59,781 nt of DNA from Mycobacterium sp. GTDB lineage: Bacteria; Actinomycetota; Actinomycetes; Mycobacteriales; Mycobacteriaceae. This document shows, one piece after another, positions 25,425 through 34,145 of the stretch (position 1 is its first letter; the number at the start of each line of letters is the position of its first letter). The stretch spans positions 1 to 59,781 of the forward strand of contig JARLGR010000131.1 of NCBI GenBank assembly GCA_031292665.1. The letters run 5' to 3'. Below the pieces are notes generated by a model. The model searched no databases and was not told the origin of the DNA. It saw only the letters and a list, made by a program, of their open reading frames with translations. The position numbers were made by a program, and so were the translations under genes.

Positions 25425-27131
25425 CTACACGTTGTTGATGTTGGCAACGATCCTGTCGACGATCCGGGTGCCCTGATCGTTGACGCGGTACGCGCAGGCC
25501 CTGATGTCGACGATCACATTGTTCGCCAGGCTCATCACGCGCTGACACCCCCAACCGTCGCCGCCCTCCTGGGTGTCCGTCAGCATGATTTTGTTTGGGG
25601 CGCCGCTCATTTGGGCAAACGTCCACCGGAGCGTGTCGCCGTCCTTCGTCACCTCCACCGTCTTGCCGGCGCAGTCTTTCCACTTGCTGGCCGAGCTCTC
25701 GATGAAGGATTTGGCCTTCTCCGTGGAGGGAAACGCCACCACGGCCTGATTGGCCCAGTGCGTGTAGTTCTCGCCCGGCTCGGACGACACGAGCGCGCTC
25801 ATCCCCGTGTAGCCGCTACCCGCATACACCGGATCCTGGCTCGTATACAGCGCCCCCTGGCAGTCCGGCGCCGAGAGCGTCAGCTCGGAGGTGTCCATCG
25901 ACTTGATGGGCTTGCCGGCCTTCATGGTCGAGGCGCCCATGATCGAGTTGATGTCCGAGGGACTGAGCAGCAGGGCGCTGAGGCGGTCGGCCGGAACGGG
26001 ATCCGGCGGCGGCGCTGGCTTCGGCCGGACGATGAGCCAGATGCCAATGCCACTGACGACGAGCACAAGCACGGCGGCGATGCCGGCGAGGATGGGCCAG
26101 GGGTTGCGTTTGGGTGGGGGTTGGTTCCTGGGGGTGGGGGTGGCGAAGTGTTGGGGTGCTGGGGTGTTGGGTGGGGTGCCCCAGGTGTTGGGGTAGTAGG
26201 GCGGCGGGGTGGCGGCCAGGGTGGGTGTGGGTGTGGCGGTGTCCAGGGTGGCTTCTTGGCTGCGGCGCAGGATGGTTTCGGCGTGGTCTTGGTCGGGGTC
26301 GGAGAGTGCTTCGTGGGCGGCCAGGGCGAGGTCTCCGGCGCTGGCGTAGCGGTCTTCGGGTTTTTTGGCCATGCCGCGCGCGATGACGGTGTCGAAGGCT
26401 TTGGGGATGCCGGTGCGCTGGGTGCTGGGTTGGGGGATGGGGTTCATCAGATGCGCGGTGACCAGCACGCCGGCGCTGTCGGCGCGATACGGTGGCGCGC
26501 CGGTGAGGCATTCGAAAAGCACGCAGGCCAACGAGTAGATGTCGGCGCGGTAGGTGATTTCGTCGTTGGAAAACCGTTCGGGGGCCATGTATTTCCAGGT
26601 GCCTACCGCGGTGCCCAGTTGGGTGAGTTTTTCGTCGGTGGTCGCGCTGGCGATGCCGAAGTCGACCAGGTAGGCGAAGTCGTCGCCGGTGATGAGGATG
26701 TTTTGGGGTTTGACGTCGCGGTGCATGACCCCGGCGGCGTGGGCGGCATCGAGCGCCGAGGCGATCTGGGTGATGATGGCCACCGCGCGTGGCGGGGTCA
26801 GCGGGCCGTAGCGTGTGAGCAGGCTGTCCAGGTCGGTGCCCTCGACCAGGCGCATCTCCAAGTACATCTGCCCGTCGATTTCGCCGTAGTCGTGGATGGG
26901 CACCACGTGGGGTTCCTGAAGACGCCCGGCGATGCGGGCTTCGCGTTTCATCCGCTCGCGAAACACCGGGTCCTTGCTGAACTCGGCGGTCATCACCTTC
27001 ACCGCCACCGTCCACTCCTTGACGGTGTGCTCGCCCTCGTAGACCTCACCCATCCCACCGCGGCCCAACAGCCGTTTGAGGCGATAAGGCCCAAACACCG
27101 ACCCCACCCGAGAAGCCTGCGCATCGCTCAT
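25425..27131 (-). CDS. pknH: Serine/threonine protein kinase PknH
   Basis: The 568-residue receptor kinase starts at ATG 27131 (MSDAQASRVGSVFGPYRLKR). It has the kinase P-loop GRGGMGEVYE, VAVKVM, HRDVKPQNIL, DFGIAS and the APE motif in MAPERF. A Pro/Thr-rich juxtamembrane linker and one membrane helix (ILAGIAAVLVLVVSGIGIWL) follow. The extracellular PknH_C sensor domain of ~190 residues has paired Cys (LSAPDCQG, WKDCAG, WGCQRV, IRACAY). In M. tuberculosis PknH phosphorylates EmbR, which is encoded just upstream on the same strand here too. Rv1266c counterpart. Confidence 0.95.
   Translation of the reverse strand: MSDAQASRVGSVFGPYRLKRLLGRGGMGEVYEGEHTVKEWTVAVKVMTAEFSKDPVFRERMKREARIAGRLQEPHVVPIHDYGEIDGQMYLEMRLVEGTDLDSLLTRYGPLTPPRAVAIITQIASALDAAHAAGVMHRDVKPQNILITGDDFAYLVDFGIASATTDEKLTQLGTAVGTWKYMAPERFSNDEITYRADIYSLACVLFECLTGAPPYRADSAGVLVTAHLMNPIPQPSTQRTGIPKAFDTVIARGMAKKPEDRYASAGDLALAAHEALSDPDQDHAETILRRSQEATLDTATPTPTLAATPPPYYPNTWGTPPNTPAPQHFATPTPRNQPPPKRNPWPILAGIAAVLVLVVSGIGIWLIVRPKPAPPPDPVPADRLSALLLSPSDINSIMGASTMKAGKPIKSMDTSELTLSAPDCQGALYTSQDPVYAGSGYTGMSALVSSEPGENYTHWANQAVVAFPSTEKAKSFIESSASKWKDCAGKTVEVTKDGDTLRWTFAQMSGAPNKIMLTDTQEGGDGWGCQRVMSLANNVIVDIRACAYRVNDQGTRIVDRIVANINNV
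26112..26176 (+). other. G-run cluster able to form G-quadruplexes inside pknH
   Basis: On the + strand (template for pknH) runs of 3-5 G recur: GGG/GGGGG at 26112-26120, two G5-class runs at 26130-26140, and four runs with 1-4-base loops at 26153-26176 (G4, G4, G3, G4). The last set fits a tight G-quadruplex. On the coding strand these are the Pro/Thr codons of the juxtamembrane linker. Confidence 0.6.
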
Positions 27132-27276
27132 CCCGTGAACCTCCATGTAGGGCCAGGCAATCATGACGGTAAGCCCTCCGCCGGCTCACCCGCATGACAA
27201 CTGTGAAATTCCTTGTCGGCGCGCGACCCGCCGCACAGAACATGTTGCTGTGCAGGCGTCTTCACCGCACGCCGTC

Positions 27277-28416
27277 TTAGCCCTCGCCCGCGGCCGTGTG
27301 GAACGTGAACTCGTAATCACAGATGCGGATGTGGTCGCCGTCGTGCAGCGTGGCGGTCGACCGGATCCGCTGGTGTTGCACGTGCACGCCATTCGATGAC
27401 CGCAGGTCGTTGATGATGTAGTTAGTCCCCGTGTCGACGATGACGGCGTGGTGGCGGCTGACATTGGGACTGTCGAGCACGATGTCGTTATCGCTGAGAC
27501 GCCCGGTTCGCGTCGCCGCCGCCCGCAGCGGGTAGCTGCGCCCCGAGGCCTCCTTCAGATACGCGACAGCCTTCTCGCCAGAGACCAGGGTGCGCTGGTC
27601 GAGCACCGTGATGGTCCCGGCGGCGGTGGTCTGCGCCGATTTCCTTGCATCCAGTGGCTCCTGCCGCAGGATCCGCTCATTGAGCGCGCGCAGGGTGTGG
27701 CCAGGATCGAGTCCCAGGTCACCGGCAAGCGTCGCCTTCACGCGACGGTAGGCCGCCAACGCGTCGGATTGACGGTCGGAGAGGTAGTAGGCCGTGATCA
27801 ACTGGGCCCACAGCGGCTCGCGGTAGGGGTGTTCCACGGTCAGGGGTTCCAGCTCGGTAATCACGGCGGCGGCACGGCCGCAGGCGATTTCGGCCTCGGC
27901 CTTAGCGGTGTGGACGAGCATCTTCTCCTCGACCAGCGAGGTGGCATAGGTTTCGACGAACGCAAAGTCGCGCAGGTCCTCGAGCACCGGTCCGCGCCAA
28001 TGCGCCAGAGCGGCCGACAGATGGCGGCTCGCCTCCTCGAATCGGCCGGAGGCCGCCGCGTGCACACCCGCGGTCTTCTCGTCGATGAACCGCCCGAGAT
28101 CGCAAGCGCTTTCGGGAATGGTCAGCCGGTAACCCGGCGGCGCTGCCGCCAATACCCCACGTGGGTCGATCCCGTGTCCGCTGAGAAGTTTCCGCAGATT
28201 TGACACGTAAGAGTGGATGCTGGCGCGCGCGCCCGACGGGGGACAGCCTTCCCACAGTGCCGTGATGAGCCGTTCGACGGCGACGGGGCTGTTGCGGTTC
28301 ATCAGCAGCAGGGCCAGGACCGTTCGCTGTTTGGGCGTGCCCAACGGTACTTGGGCGCCGTCAACGCTCATCTTCAACGGTCCGAGCAGACCGAATTCGA
28401 GACGTGTGTCCACCAT
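27277..28416 (-). CDS. embR: Transcriptional regulator EmbR (SARP-FHA)
   Basis: The 379-residue protein has an N-terminal OmpR-like winged helix (LEFGLLGPLKMSVDGAQVPL), a bacterial transcriptional activation domain (about 100-250) and a C-terminal FHA domain. The FHA motifs are TRTGRLSDNDIVLDSPNVSRHHA and NDLRSSNGVHV. In M. tuberculosis EmbR activates embCAB (arabinogalactan and LAM synthesis) after its FHA domain binds phosphorylated PknH. About 145 bp separate it from pknH. Rv1267c counterpart. Confidence 0.95.
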   Translation of the reverse strand: MVDTRLEFGLLGPLKMSVDGAQVPLGTPKQRTVLALLLMNRNSPVAVERLITALWEGCPPSGARASIHSYVSNLRKLLSGHGIDPRGVLAAAPPGYRLTIPESACDLGRFIDEKTAGVHAAASGRFEEASRHLSAALAHWRGPVLEDLRDFAFVETYATSLVEEKMLVHTAKAEAEIACGRAAAVITELEPLTVEHPYREPLWAQLITAYYLSDRQSDALAAYRRVKATLAGDLGLDPGHTLRALNERILRQEPLDARKSAQTTAAGTITVLDQRTLVSGEKAVAYLKEASGRSYPLRAAATRTGRLSDNDIVLDSPNVSRHHAVIVDTGTNYIINDLRSSNGVHVQHQRIRSTATLHDGDHIRICDYEFTFHTAAGEG

Positions 28417-28489
28417 TCCTCCGCGAAGCAGCCATCAACAATGTGCCATTGTGATACCAACCCCCGGCGGTTCGGCAAGAACCCGGCAA

Positions 28490-28520
28490 AATCAGGAGCC
28501 CCGCGGCGTTGCCCCTGATT
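28490..28520 (-). terminator. Intrinsic-terminator-like hairpin after the ABC exporter operon
   Basis: On the minus strand a 10-bp stem (one G-U pair) with an 11-base loop is formed by AATCAGGGGC and GCTCCTGATT, and the 3' arm runs into a short TTTT. It lies about 70 bases past the stop of the ABC gene at 28589 and before embR, so it may separate the two transcripts. A regulatory palindrome for embR is the alternative. Confidence 0.5.
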
Positions 28521-28588
28521 CCCCGGACAACCCAAACGAGCTGACCGGAACCCGCGTTGAACGCGCCCGACGTGAGGGCGGTGCGCGT

Positions 28589-30505
28589 CTACGCCCGGGT
28601 CATCGCGTAGTAGGCGCCCCGCCGGGCCAGCAGCTCGGCGTGGTCGCCTTGTTCCACGATCCGGCCCGCCTCCACTACGAGAATGCGGTCGGCGTCGCGG
28701 ATCGTCGAAAGCCTATGCGCGATAATGAAACTCGTCCGATCCCGGCGAAGCTCGCACATGGCGCGCTGTATCAGGACCTCGGTTCGGGTGTCCACCGAAC
28801 TGGTCGCCTCGTCCAGAATCAGCAGCTGCGGCCAGGCCAGGAATGCGCGCGCGATGGTGATGAGCTGCTTTTCGCCTGCGCTGATGTTGCCGCCGTCGCC
28901 GCTGACGCGCGTCTGGTAGCCGGCGGGCAACGTGTGGACGAACCGGTCGACGTAGGCGGCCTTGGCGGCCTCTTCCACCTCCTCTGCGCCGGCCTCCGGC
29001 CGCCCATAGGCGATGTTCTCCGCGATGGTCCCGTCGAAGAGCCAGGTGTCCTGCAGCACCATGCCGATTCGTGATCGCAGCGACTCCCTGCTCACCGTGG
29101 TGATGTCGACGCCGTCGATGAGGATCCGACCGGAATCGACGTCGTAGAAACGCATCAGCAGGGTTACCAGCGTGGTCTTGCCGGCCCCCGTCGGCCCGAC
29201 GATCGCGACCGTGCTGCCCGGTTCGACCACCATCGACAGGTCGTGGATCACCGGGGTGCCCGGGCGGTAGGAGAAGCTGACATGCTCGAACTCGACACGT
29301 CCCGCTTGGCCATGGGGCCGCGGCAGCATCCGCTCGGACTCGCGCGGCTCCTCGGGCTCGTCGAGCAGGTCGAAAACCCGCTCGGCGCTGGCCACCCCGG
29401 ACTGCAGCGTGTTGTACATCCCGGCGACCTGGCTGAGCGGCGCGTTGAACTGTCGCACATATTGGATGAGCGCCTGGATGTTGCCGAGCGTGATGCGCCC
29501 GGTCGCCACCTGCAGGCCACCGATTACGGCGACCGCGACGTAGCCGAGGTTACCGATAAAGGTCGTCGCCGGGCCCACCAACCCGGAGACGAATTGGGCG
29601 CCGAAACTGGCGCGGTAGACGTCGTCGTTCAAGCCGCGGAACTGCGCGCGCGCAGCCGCCTGGTGGCCGAACGTCTTGACCACCGTGAACCCGCTGTAGG
29701 TCTCCTCGACGTGGGCGTTGAGGCGTCCGATGCTCGTCCACTGGGCGACGAACAGGTGTTGCGAACGCCGCGCGATCGCTCGCGTCGCCAGCAGCGAAAG
29801 CGGCACCGTCGCAACGGTGATCAGGGTCAGCAGCGGCGAGATGGACAGCATCATCGCCAGCACCGTCACGACCGTCAGGACCGCCGTCAGCAGTTGACTG
29901 ATCGTCATCGACAGCGACGATTGGAGGTTGTCGACGTCGTTGGTGACCCGGCTCAGCAGCTCACCGCGTTGCCGCCCGTCGAAGTAAGTCAACGGCAGCC
30001 GGTGAATCTTGTCCTCGACATCGGCGCGCAGCGCGAGCATGGTCCGCTGCACGGTCACGTTCAGCAGCCGGGCCTGCCCCCACAGCAGCAGTGCCGCAAG
30101 AGCATACAGCGCCAGCGCCAAAGCCAGTGTGCGCTCCACCGCGCCGAAGTCCACGCCCTTGCCCGGCGCCACGTTCATCCCCGAGAGCAGGTCGGCGAAG
30201 GAGTTGTCGCCGCGGGCGCGGGCCGCGGCGATGGCCTGCGCCTTACTGAGTCCCGCGGGCAGCCGCCGCCCGACGACGCCGTTGAACAGGAGATCGGTGG
30301 CGTGGCCCAGGATTCGCGGCACGATGACGCCGATCACCGTGCCGGTAATACCCAGGGCCATGACCCCGAATGCCAGCATCCGTTGCGGCGCCAGCCGTTT
30401 CAGCAGCCGGATGGCCGACGCCCAGAAGTCGCGCGACCGGCCCGCGGGAGGCGGGGCCAAGCCGCGGGTCGCCTTGCCGGTGTCCCTATCCGTTGCCGCG
30501 GTCAT
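28589..30505 (-). CDS. ABC transporter, fused membrane-ATPase subunit (Rv1272c-like)
   Basis: The 638-residue half-transporter has a six-helix exporter domain (about 40-380) and a nucleotide-binding domain with Walker [14 protein letters not shown]-loop VLQDTW, signature [17 protein letters not shown], Walker [13 protein letters not shown] and the switch His IIAHRLST. Start ATG 30505 ([15 protein letters not shown]) overlaps the stop of the partner gene (ATGA). The pair probably forms a heterodimeric exporter of lipids or drugs. The canonical signature here is LSAGE-like (NISAGE). Confidence 0.92.
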   Translation of the reverse strand: MTAATDRDTGKATRGLAPPPAGRSRDFWASAIRLLKRLAPQRMLAFGVMALGITGTVIGVIVPRILGHATDLLFNGVVGRRLPAGLSKAQAIAAARARGDNSFADLLSGMNVAPGKGVDFGAVERTLALALALYALAALLLWGQARLLNVTVQRTMLALRADVEDKIHRLPLTYFDGRQRGELLSRVTNDVDNLQSSLSMTISQLLTAVLTVVTVLAMMLSISPLLTLITVATVPLSLLATRAIARRSQHLFVAQWTSIGRLNAHVEETYSGFTVVKTFGHQAAARAQFRGLNDDVYRASFGAQFVSGLVGPATTFIGNLGYVAVAVIGGLQVATGRITLGNIQALIQYVRQFNAPLSQVAGMYNTLQSGVASAERVFDLLDEPEEPRESERMLPRPHGQAGRVEFEHVSFSYRPGTPVIHDLSMVVEPGSTVAIVGPTGAGKTTLVTLLMRFYDVDSGRILIDGVDITTVSRESLRSRIGMVLQDTWLFDGTIAENIAYGRPEAGAEEVEEAAKAAYVDRFVHTLPAGYQTRVSGDGGNISAGEKQLITIARAFLAWPQLLILDEATSSVDTRTEVLIQRAMCELRRDRTSFIIAHRLSTIRDADRILVVEAGRIVEQGDHAELLARRGAYYAMTRA

Positions 30506-32259
30506 TGCGCGCCCCCGACTTGGCCCGATCGCAAGGCGCTCAGCGACTGTGAATCGGCGAACTCGGCATAGGCGGGGCAATCGGCCAGCAGCGATTCGTG
30601 ACTGCCCGAACCCACCAGTTTCCCGTTGTCGACGACGATCACCTGATCGGCCTGGGCGGCGGTCGAAATCCGTTGCGTGACGATGATCGTCGTTGCGCCG
30701 CGGGATATCTCGCGCAGCGCTGCGCGGACGCGGGCGTCGGTGTGCACGTCGAGCGCGGCGAACGCGTCGTCGAACAAGTAGATGGCCGGGCGGCGGATGA
30801 CCGCGCGGGCGATCGCCAGGCGTTGCCGTTGCCCGCCGGAGAAGTTGATCCCGCCCTGCGCGACGCGCATGCGTAGCCCGTCATCGTGTGCCCGCACGAA
30901 TGTGTCGGCGTCGGCCACGCGCAGCGCTTCCCACATCTCCTCGTCGGTGGCGTCCGCCTTGCCGTAGCGGAGGTTGTCCGCGACGGTGCCGGAGAAGAGG
31001 TAGCCGCGTTGGGGGACCAGCCCGATCGCCGACCAGAGCCGCTCGGTGTGGTAGTCGCGGACGTCGACATCGTCGATCAGCACGGCGCCGCCGGTCACGT
31101 CGTAGAGCCGGCAGATCAGTGCCACCAGTGTCGACTTGCCCGAACCCGTGCCGCCGACGATCGCGGTGGTGGTGCCGGGCAGTGCGGTCAGCGAGATATT
31201 CTGCAGCACTGGGCGATCGGCGCCGGGGTAGGTGAACGACGCGTGGTCCAGGCGCACCACGCCGGTGATGCCGCCAGGGGGGGCCTTCGGGTTCGGGTCG
31301 TTCTCGACGGCGGCGCGGGTGGACAGCACCTCGGTGATGCGTTCGGCGCATACCGACGCGCGCGGCAGCACCACCAGCGTCATTGTCGCCATCAATACCG
31401 CCATCAGGATCTGGGTGAAGTAGGCCAGGAAGGCGGTCAGCGAGCCGACCTGCATCTGGCCGTGATCGATGCGGAGTCCGCCGAACCAGATCAGCGCGAC
31501 GCTGGACACGTTGATGGTCAGCGTGGTCACCGGCAGCATCAGCGCCTGCAGATTGCCCGTGGTGAGCGCGGTTTGGGACAGGGTGCGGTTGGCGCGCGCG
31601 AACCGGTCACGCTCGAAGCGCTCGCGCGCGAACGCCCGCACCACCCGGACACCGGACAGTTGGTCGCGCATCACCCGGTTGATGCCGTCGATCAGACCCT
31701 GCATCCGGCGCAGCAGCGGCATCATGCGCGACATGATCAAGTAGTTGGCCACGGCCATGACCGGCACGCTGACGAGCAGCAGCCAGGTCAGCGCGGCCTC
31801 CTGGTGGATGGCCATGACGATGCCCCCGACGCACATGATGGGCGCCGCGACCAGGACGGTGCCCGCGATCTGGACCAGGTACTGGATCTGCCGGACGTCG
31901 TTGGTGCTGCGGGTCAGTAAGGTGGGCGCGCCGAATCGGGCGGTCTCGCGCTCGGAAAAGGTGGTGACGTGCTCGAACACGGCCCAGCGCAGGTCGCGGC
32001 CAAACCCCATTCCGGTGCGTGACCCGAAGTAGGCCGCCGCGATCGCGCACAGCACCTGCAATCCGGTGACGGAGAGCATCACCATGCCGAGCCTGACGAT
32101 GGTAGCGGTGTCGCCCCTGGCGACGCCGTCATCGATGATCGCCGCGTTGACCGTCGGCAGGTACAGCGACGCCATCGTGCTGATCAGCTGGAGCGCCATG
32201 AGTGCCCCGACCAGCCGGCGGTACGGCTGGATGTACTGGCGCAGCAGTGCCAGGAGCAT
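30502..32259 (-). CDS. ABC transporter, fused membrane-ATPase subunit (Rv1273c-like)
   Basis: The 585-residue partner subunit starts at ATG 32259 ([20 protein letters not shown]). It has six membrane segments, then Walker [16 protein letters not shown]-loop VPQRGYLF, signature [16 protein letters not shown] and Walker [13 protein letters not shown]. The catalytic Glu after Walker B is replaced by Asp (DDA), and the switch position is TQRIST rather than an HRLST His. This marks the degenerate ATP site typical of asymmetric heterodimeric exporters. It is the first gene of the operon and overlaps the second by 4 bp. Confidence 0.92.
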   Translation of the reverse strand: MLLALLRQYIQPYRRLVGALMALQLISTMASLYLPTVNAAIIDDGVARGDTATIVRLGMVMLSVTGLQVLCAIAAAYFGSRTGMGFGRDLRWAVFEHVTTFSERETARFGAPTLLTRSTNDVRQIQYLVQIAGTVLVAAPIMCVGGIVMAIHQEAALTWLLLVSVPVMAVANYLIMSRMMPLLRRMQGLIDGINRVMRDQLSGVRVVRAFARERFERDRFARANRTLSQTALTTGNLQALMLPVTTLTINVSSVALIWFGGLRIDHGQMQVGSLTAFLAYFTQILMAVLMATMTLVVLPRASVCAERITEVLSTRAAVENDPNPKAPPGGITGVVRLDHASFTYPGADRPVLQNISLTALPGTTTAIVGGTGSGKSTLVALICRLYDVTGGAVLIDDVDVRDYHTERLWSAIGLVPQRGYLFSGTVADNLRYGKADATDEEMWEALRVADADTFVRAHDDGLRMRVAQGGINFSGGQRQRLAIARAVIRRPAIYLFDDAFAALDVHTDARVRAALREISRGATTIIVTQRISTAAQADQVIVVDNGKLVGSGSHESLLADCPAYAEFADSQSLSALRSGQVGGAQ

Positions 32260-32432
32260 TTGGTAACTGTCGCACATGGCCGGCGGCGCGGTCGCGGCCA
32301 CCGCACGCGGTTTCGGCGTCCTTGGGGGGTCGCCTGTGAGTTTTGAAATGCCTGCTCAGATGGCGCGTCGGTGGTTGACCCCCTGGGCTGCCGCTACAGT
32401 GCATCGTGTGACGAGCAGTAGGCGAGATATCG

Positions 32433-32990
32433 GTGCGGCGTAGCGTGCGGGCCCTTGCTCTTGCGGCGTCGGCCTCGACGATCCTGATCCCGACGGTCGC
32501 CGGATGCTCCAGTGGGGACGACAACAAGCCGGGCGCGACGATTTCGTCGGCGCCGGGGAACGCCGAGGGTCACCACGGGCCGATGTTCCCGCAGTGCGGT
32601 GGCATCAGCGATCAGACGGTGACCGAGCTGACGAAGGTCAGTGGTCTGATCGACACCGCTCGGAACTCGGTGGGTTGCCAGTGGCTTGCGGGCGGCGGCA
32701 TTCTGGGCCCGCACTTTTCCTTCTCCTGGTATCGCGGCAGTCCGATCGGTCGTGAGCGCAAGACCGAGGAGCTGTCCCGCGCGAGTGTCGACGACCTCAA
32801 CATCGACGGCCACAGCGGTTTCATCGCCATTGGAAACGAGCCGAATCTGGGCGACTCCCTGTGCGAGGTCGGCATCCAGTTCCAGGACGACTTCATCGAA
32901 TGGTCGGTGAGCTTCAGCCAGAAGCCGTTCCCGCCGCCCTGCGACATCGCCAAAGAACTGGCCCGTCAATCGATTGCGAACTCCAAATGA
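32433..32990 (+). CDS. lprB: Lipoprotein LprB (DUF3558 type)
   Basis: The 185-residue protein has a signal peptide and the lipobox VAGC (Cys at about residue 25), followed by GDDNKPGATISS. The extracytoplasmic domain with conserved Cys (FPQCGG, GCQWLAG, LCEVG, PCDIA) fits the DUF3558 lipoprotein family. It starts at GTG 32433, divergent from the ABC operon. It overlaps lprC by 4 bp, so the two are coupled. Rv1274 counterpart; function not established. Confidence 0.88.
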   Translation: MRRSVRALALAASASTILIPTVAGCSSGDDNKPGATISSAPGNAEGHHGPMFPQCGGISDQTVTELTKVSGLIDTARNSVGCQWLAGGGILGPHFSFSWYRGSPIGRERKTEELSRASVDDLNIDGHSGFIAIGNEPNLGDSLCEVGIQFQDDFIEWSVSFSQKPFPPPCDIAKELARQSIANSK

Positions 32991-33550
32991 TGGCCTCGAC
33001 CCGTTTCCGTCCGCGTGCTAAAGCCGCCGCGACGGTGGTGATCCTCGCGCTGCTGGTGTTGACCGGTTGCTCGAAGTCGATCGGGGGCACCGCAATTAAG
33101 GCGGGGGCGGGCAGCACGCCCCGCAATAACAACTCCCAGCAGCAGTATCCGAACCTGCTCAAGGAGTGTGAGGTGCTGACCAGCGACATCCTCGCCAAGA
33201 CCGTCGGCGCCGATCCGCTGGATATTCAGAGCACGTTCGTCGGCGCGATCTGCCGGTGGCAGGCGGCCAACCCGGCTGGCCTGATCGACATCACCCGGTT
33301 CTGGTTCGAGCAGGGCAGCCTCGGCGACGAGCGCAAGGTCGCCGAATTCTTGAAGTACAAGGTCGAGAACCGGTCGATCGCCGGGATTGAGTCGATTGTG
33401 ATGCGCACGGACGACCCGAACGGCGCGTGTGGAGTGGCCAGCGACGCGGCCGGGGTGGTCGGCTGGTGGGTCAATCCTCAGGCGCCGGGGATCGATGCGT
33501 GCGGGCAGGCGATCAAGCTCATGGAGCTGACGCTGGCGACGAACTCGTAG
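32987..33550 (+). CDS. lprC: Lipoprotein LprC (DUF3558 type)
   Basis: The 187-residue paralogue-like lipoprotein starts at ATG 32987 (MMASTRFRPRAKAAATVV), with a hydrophobic core ending in lipobox LTGC. The mature domain shares the layout of LprB, with Cys in LKECEVL, ICRWQA, GACGVAS and DACGQAIK. Its ATG overlaps the lprB stop (ATGA), so the two lipoproteins are likely made together and may act as a pair. It converges on the phosphatase gene with a 6-bp gap. Rv1275 counterpart. Confidence 0.88.
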   Translation: MMASTRFRPRAKAAATVVILALLVLTGCSKSIGGTAIKAGAGSTPRNNNSQQQYPNLLKECEVLTSDILAKTVGADPLDIQSTFVGAICRWQAANPAGLIDITRFWFEQGSLGDERKVAEFLKYKVENRSIAGIESIVMRTDDPNGACGVASDAAGVVGWWVNPQAPGIDACGQAIKLMELTLATNS

Positions 33551-33556
33551 ACCCGC

Positions 33557-34060
33557 TCAGCGCGGGACTTCGAAGCCGATCAGCGCGGCTCCGCCAGGTT
33601 CCAGGGCTTTCCATTCGCAAGCCACGGTGAGCACGGCGATGGCCGATGTCGGGAATTTCGTCGAAATGCGCTCCACGACAGCGTCGTCCGTCCCGTCGTC
33701 GGCGGCCAGGGTGAGCGCCAACCCCGACATCGTCGGTTCGTGACCGACCACGAGCAGGGTGGCCACGGCGTCGGCGGTCTGGCCGATCTCGTCGATCATG
33801 ATTCCGGGTGTGGCGCCGTAAAGCCGCTCGCTGTACCGCACGGGAGCATCGATGCCGGTGCGTTCCAAGGTTTCCCGCGCCCGCGTCGCCGTGGAGCACA
33901 GCACCTCGTCGATGGCCGGCGCGTTGGCGCGCAGCCAGTCACCGGCCAGTCCCGCTTCCCGGATGCCGCGGGGCGCCAACGGCCTGTCGTGGTCGGCGAC
34001 CCCGGTCGGGTAGTCGGATTTCGCGTGCCGCATCAGCAGCAGGGTGCGCCGATGATTCAT
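33557..34060 (-). CDS. SixA-like histidine phosphatase
   Basis: The 167-residue protein starts at ATG 34060 (MNHRRTLLLMRHAKSDYPTG). The LMRHAKSD motif carries the catalytic His of the RHG branch, and VVGHEPTMSG the second His, as in the SixA subgroup of the histidine phosphatase superfamily. The substrate may be a phosphohistidine protein or a small phosphoester. Upstream extension to 34504 is antisense to the PE-hydrolase and is not used. Rv1276c counterpart. Confidence 0.9.
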   Translation of the reverse strand: MNHRRTLLLMRHAKSDYPTGVADHDRPLAPRGIREAGLAGDWLRANAPAIDEVLCSTATRARETLERTGIDAPVRYSERLYGATPGIMIDEIGQTADAVATLLVVGHEPTMSGLALTLAADDGTDDAVVERISTKFPTSAIAVLTVACEWKALEPGGAALIGFEVPR

Positions 34061-34145
34061 CGGACTCACGATAATCAGTCGGCGCAAGAGGTGCTGTGCC
34101 GCAGGTCGCGCCGGAACTGGCGGCCGGTTGTTCCGCGGCGGTCGG

